The position numbers and the translations under genes were made by a program. The notes under the pieces are model-generated. The model saw only the letters and a list, made by a program, of their open reading frames with translations. It had not been told where the DNA came from and did no database searches. This document shows positions 62,984 through 64,000 of a stretch of 64,000 nucleotides of DNA, in pieces (position 1 is the stretch's first letter; the number at the start of each line of letters is the position of its first letter). The stretch is from NCBI GenBank assembly GCA_910579425.1, contig CAJTVL010000013.1:7763-71762 (forward strand), written 5' to 3'. This stretch comes from an uncultured Lachnospiraceae bacterium (GTDB lineage Bacteria > Bacillota > Clostridia > Lachnospirales > Lachnospiraceae).

Positions 62984-63012
62984 ATGATAGCATGTTTCAG
63001 GGTGCGTGTAAA
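62984..63012 (-). promoter_or_regulatory. promoter of rpsO
   Basis: On the minus strand TTTACA (63012-63007), a 17-bp spacer and TATCAT (62989-62984), followed by the leader. Confidence 0.65.
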
Positions 63013-63050
63013 GAGCAAAGTCGACTAAACTGCAAAAAGTTTGCGCTTAT

Positions 63051-63239
63051 ATGGCCGCCTCCTTTTTGGGGATTCGGGATAGGCAACATAGCAGCGTTTT
63101 ACTTCCAGAATTTCATTTGGGATACGAATATGACGCTTCCTTTTTCCAGACATTCAAGCGGGTCATGGGAATACGCCCCTCTGAATTTAAGAAAGCCGCA
63201 TCTGCAGAGCATTCCTCTGCAAATACGGCTCTCCCTTAA
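63051..63239 (+). pseudogene. AraC-family regulator remnant
   Basis: The 62-residue frame contains GYEYDASFFQTFKRVMGIRPSEFKKA, the C-terminal signature of AraC helix-turn-helix proteins. The remainder of the domain and the sensor part are absent. It lies in the 300-bp gap between rpsO and the GH79-like gene, so it is probably the decayed end of a regulator once linked to that hydrolase. Confidence 0.6.
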
Positions 63240-63292
63240 GGACTGGAGGTAACGGCAGATTGATTTTGTCTTTCCTGTCCCTTACATCTTCC

Positions 63293-64000
63293 CTACATCA
63301 CAAAAAACGTACAGCTCCCCGGCGCCAGCGAAACCTCTCCCGCCGCCTGGGTAACAGGCTTAAGCTCCGGAAGCGCATTATTTTCGCCCAGCACCAGAGG
63401 ATTCCCGTTCAGCGTCATCACCGTGGCGCGCATATTGCCCTTTTCGCCTTCTAAGGTGTAACGCTCCACCTCCTTGGGCAGGGTAACGGTGGTGGCCTGC
63501 GTCATGGAGTTATTGATCACAAGATATACCACCCCATCTTTCCCGTCTTTTCGGGAATGTACGAAAACATGAGCTCCCTCCCGGATCGGCTCGCCGCTGT
63601 CATAAACCTTTGTCCCCATCAGGCGGTTCCACAGAAGCACCGCAAAGTAGTTGGGCCTGGGATCAAAGACCTGACGGGCCAGGAAGCCATAATCTGAGGA
63701 AGCAAGGGTATTATGGAAGATCACACCGTTGGTGATGGAGGCAAAGCCGCCCAGCTCATTTAAGGTACGAAGCACATCCAGATAAGTGGATGCCCAGGTA
63801 TCCCCGCCGCCCCCTGCATCACCGGACTCGGTTACCCACATCTCCCCGCCGGGACAGTATTTGTCCCGCATAGGCACATAGGTACGGGCAAAATTAAGGG
63901 CCGTTTCCAGATAAGGCTCGCTGCTTGCTTCCTCCGCCTGCCAGTGGGCGTCGGGCATCACGGACGCAAGGCGGTCGGAAACCCCGTTATAATAATGGTA
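63293..64000 (-). CDS. GH79-like glycoside hydrolase (5' end outside window)
   Basis: The minus-strand frame is open to the window edge, giving 235 residues of the C-terminal part. WVTESGDAGGGGDTWA carries the candidate catalytic nucleophile Glu, and RQVFDPRPNYFAVLLWNRLMGTKV matches the heparanase/beta-glucuronidase (GH79) region after the active site. The rest is a beta-sandwich-like domain (KDGVVYLVINNSMTQATTVTLP) ending SCTFFVM. The specificity (glucuronide or other) and any signal peptide cannot be judged from this part. Confidence 0.8.
   Translation of the reverse strand, partial: YHYYNGVSDRLASVMPDAHWQAEEASSEPYLETALNFARTYVPMRDKYCPGGEMWVTESGDAGGGGDTWASTYLDVLRTLNELGGFASITNGVIFHNTLASSDYGFLARQVFDPRPNYFAVLLWNRLMGTKVYDSGEPIREGAHVFVHSRKDGKDGVVYLVINNSMTQATTVTLPKEVERYTLEGEKGNMRATVMTLNGNPLVLGENNALPELKPVTQAAGEVSLAPGSCTFFVM

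Overview
The window looks like a chromosomal segment of a spore-forming, gut-type member of the Clostridia, most likely Lachnospiraceae. The reasons are a complete spoIIIAA-AH operon and spoIVB, the typical clostridial order asp23-nusB-xseA-xseB-ispA-dxs-tlyA-nadK-argR-recN, strong AGGAGG-type ribosome binding sites, and several genes for host or plant sugars (two fucose genes, a rhamnose mutarotase, GH79-like and DUF4091/GH123-like hydrolases). No rRNA, tRNA, CRISPR array or intact insertion sequence was recognised. Most genes lie on the minus strand. Species cannot be assigned from the sequence alone.

Layout. 1-4473: a minus-strand sugar and membrane block (YitT-family protein, S66 peptidase, GH29 fucosidase, CLC channel), then a small palindromic MITE-like element (4502-4645). 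4949-7042: a lipoprotein, a nucleotidyltransferase and a frameshifted AlbA_2-type ATP-binding gene. 7164-15455: two ABC half-transporters, one LytTR response regulator and three GHKL histidine kinases, with a P-loop-less AAA ATPase gene between them, followed by a small XRE regulator. 16204-19009: L-fucose isomerase and a divergent AraC regulator. 18997-25151: an amber-interrupted membrane protein, a cytoplasmic BMP/ParB-like protein with a metallophosphoesterase, an XRE protein fused to an FlhA-like domain, rhaM, and a small secreted protein behind a long leader. 25266-31568: an Fpg-like protein, regulators, a decayed HipA-like kinase with its partner, a PD-(D/E)XK protein with internal repeats, and a DUF4091 hydrolase.

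31697-38229: on the minus strand, an IbrA-like PP-loop protein, an IbrB-like ParB protein, endonuclease IV, a MATE pump and an OGG-type glycosylase in close succession, plus a second MATE pump. 38549-40516: a chemoreceptor. 40555-50977: spoIVB, then the isoprenoid/DNA-repair housekeeping operon read from a promoter near 51025. 51117-54059: a transglutaminase-like lipoprotein and prfC. 54302-59739: the spoIIIA operon behind a sigma-E-like promoter. 60340-62891: pnp and rpsO. 63293-64000: the end of a GH79-like hydrolase.

The least ordinary material is the XRE-FlhA fusion (22931-23695), the BMP/ParB-like protein with its phosphoesterase (20303-22848), and the Ibr pair linked to base-excision repair genes (31697-36699). 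Functions for these three are inference. Enzyme and housekeeping names rest on motifs read directly from the translations and on recalled family knowledge; no database search was run.
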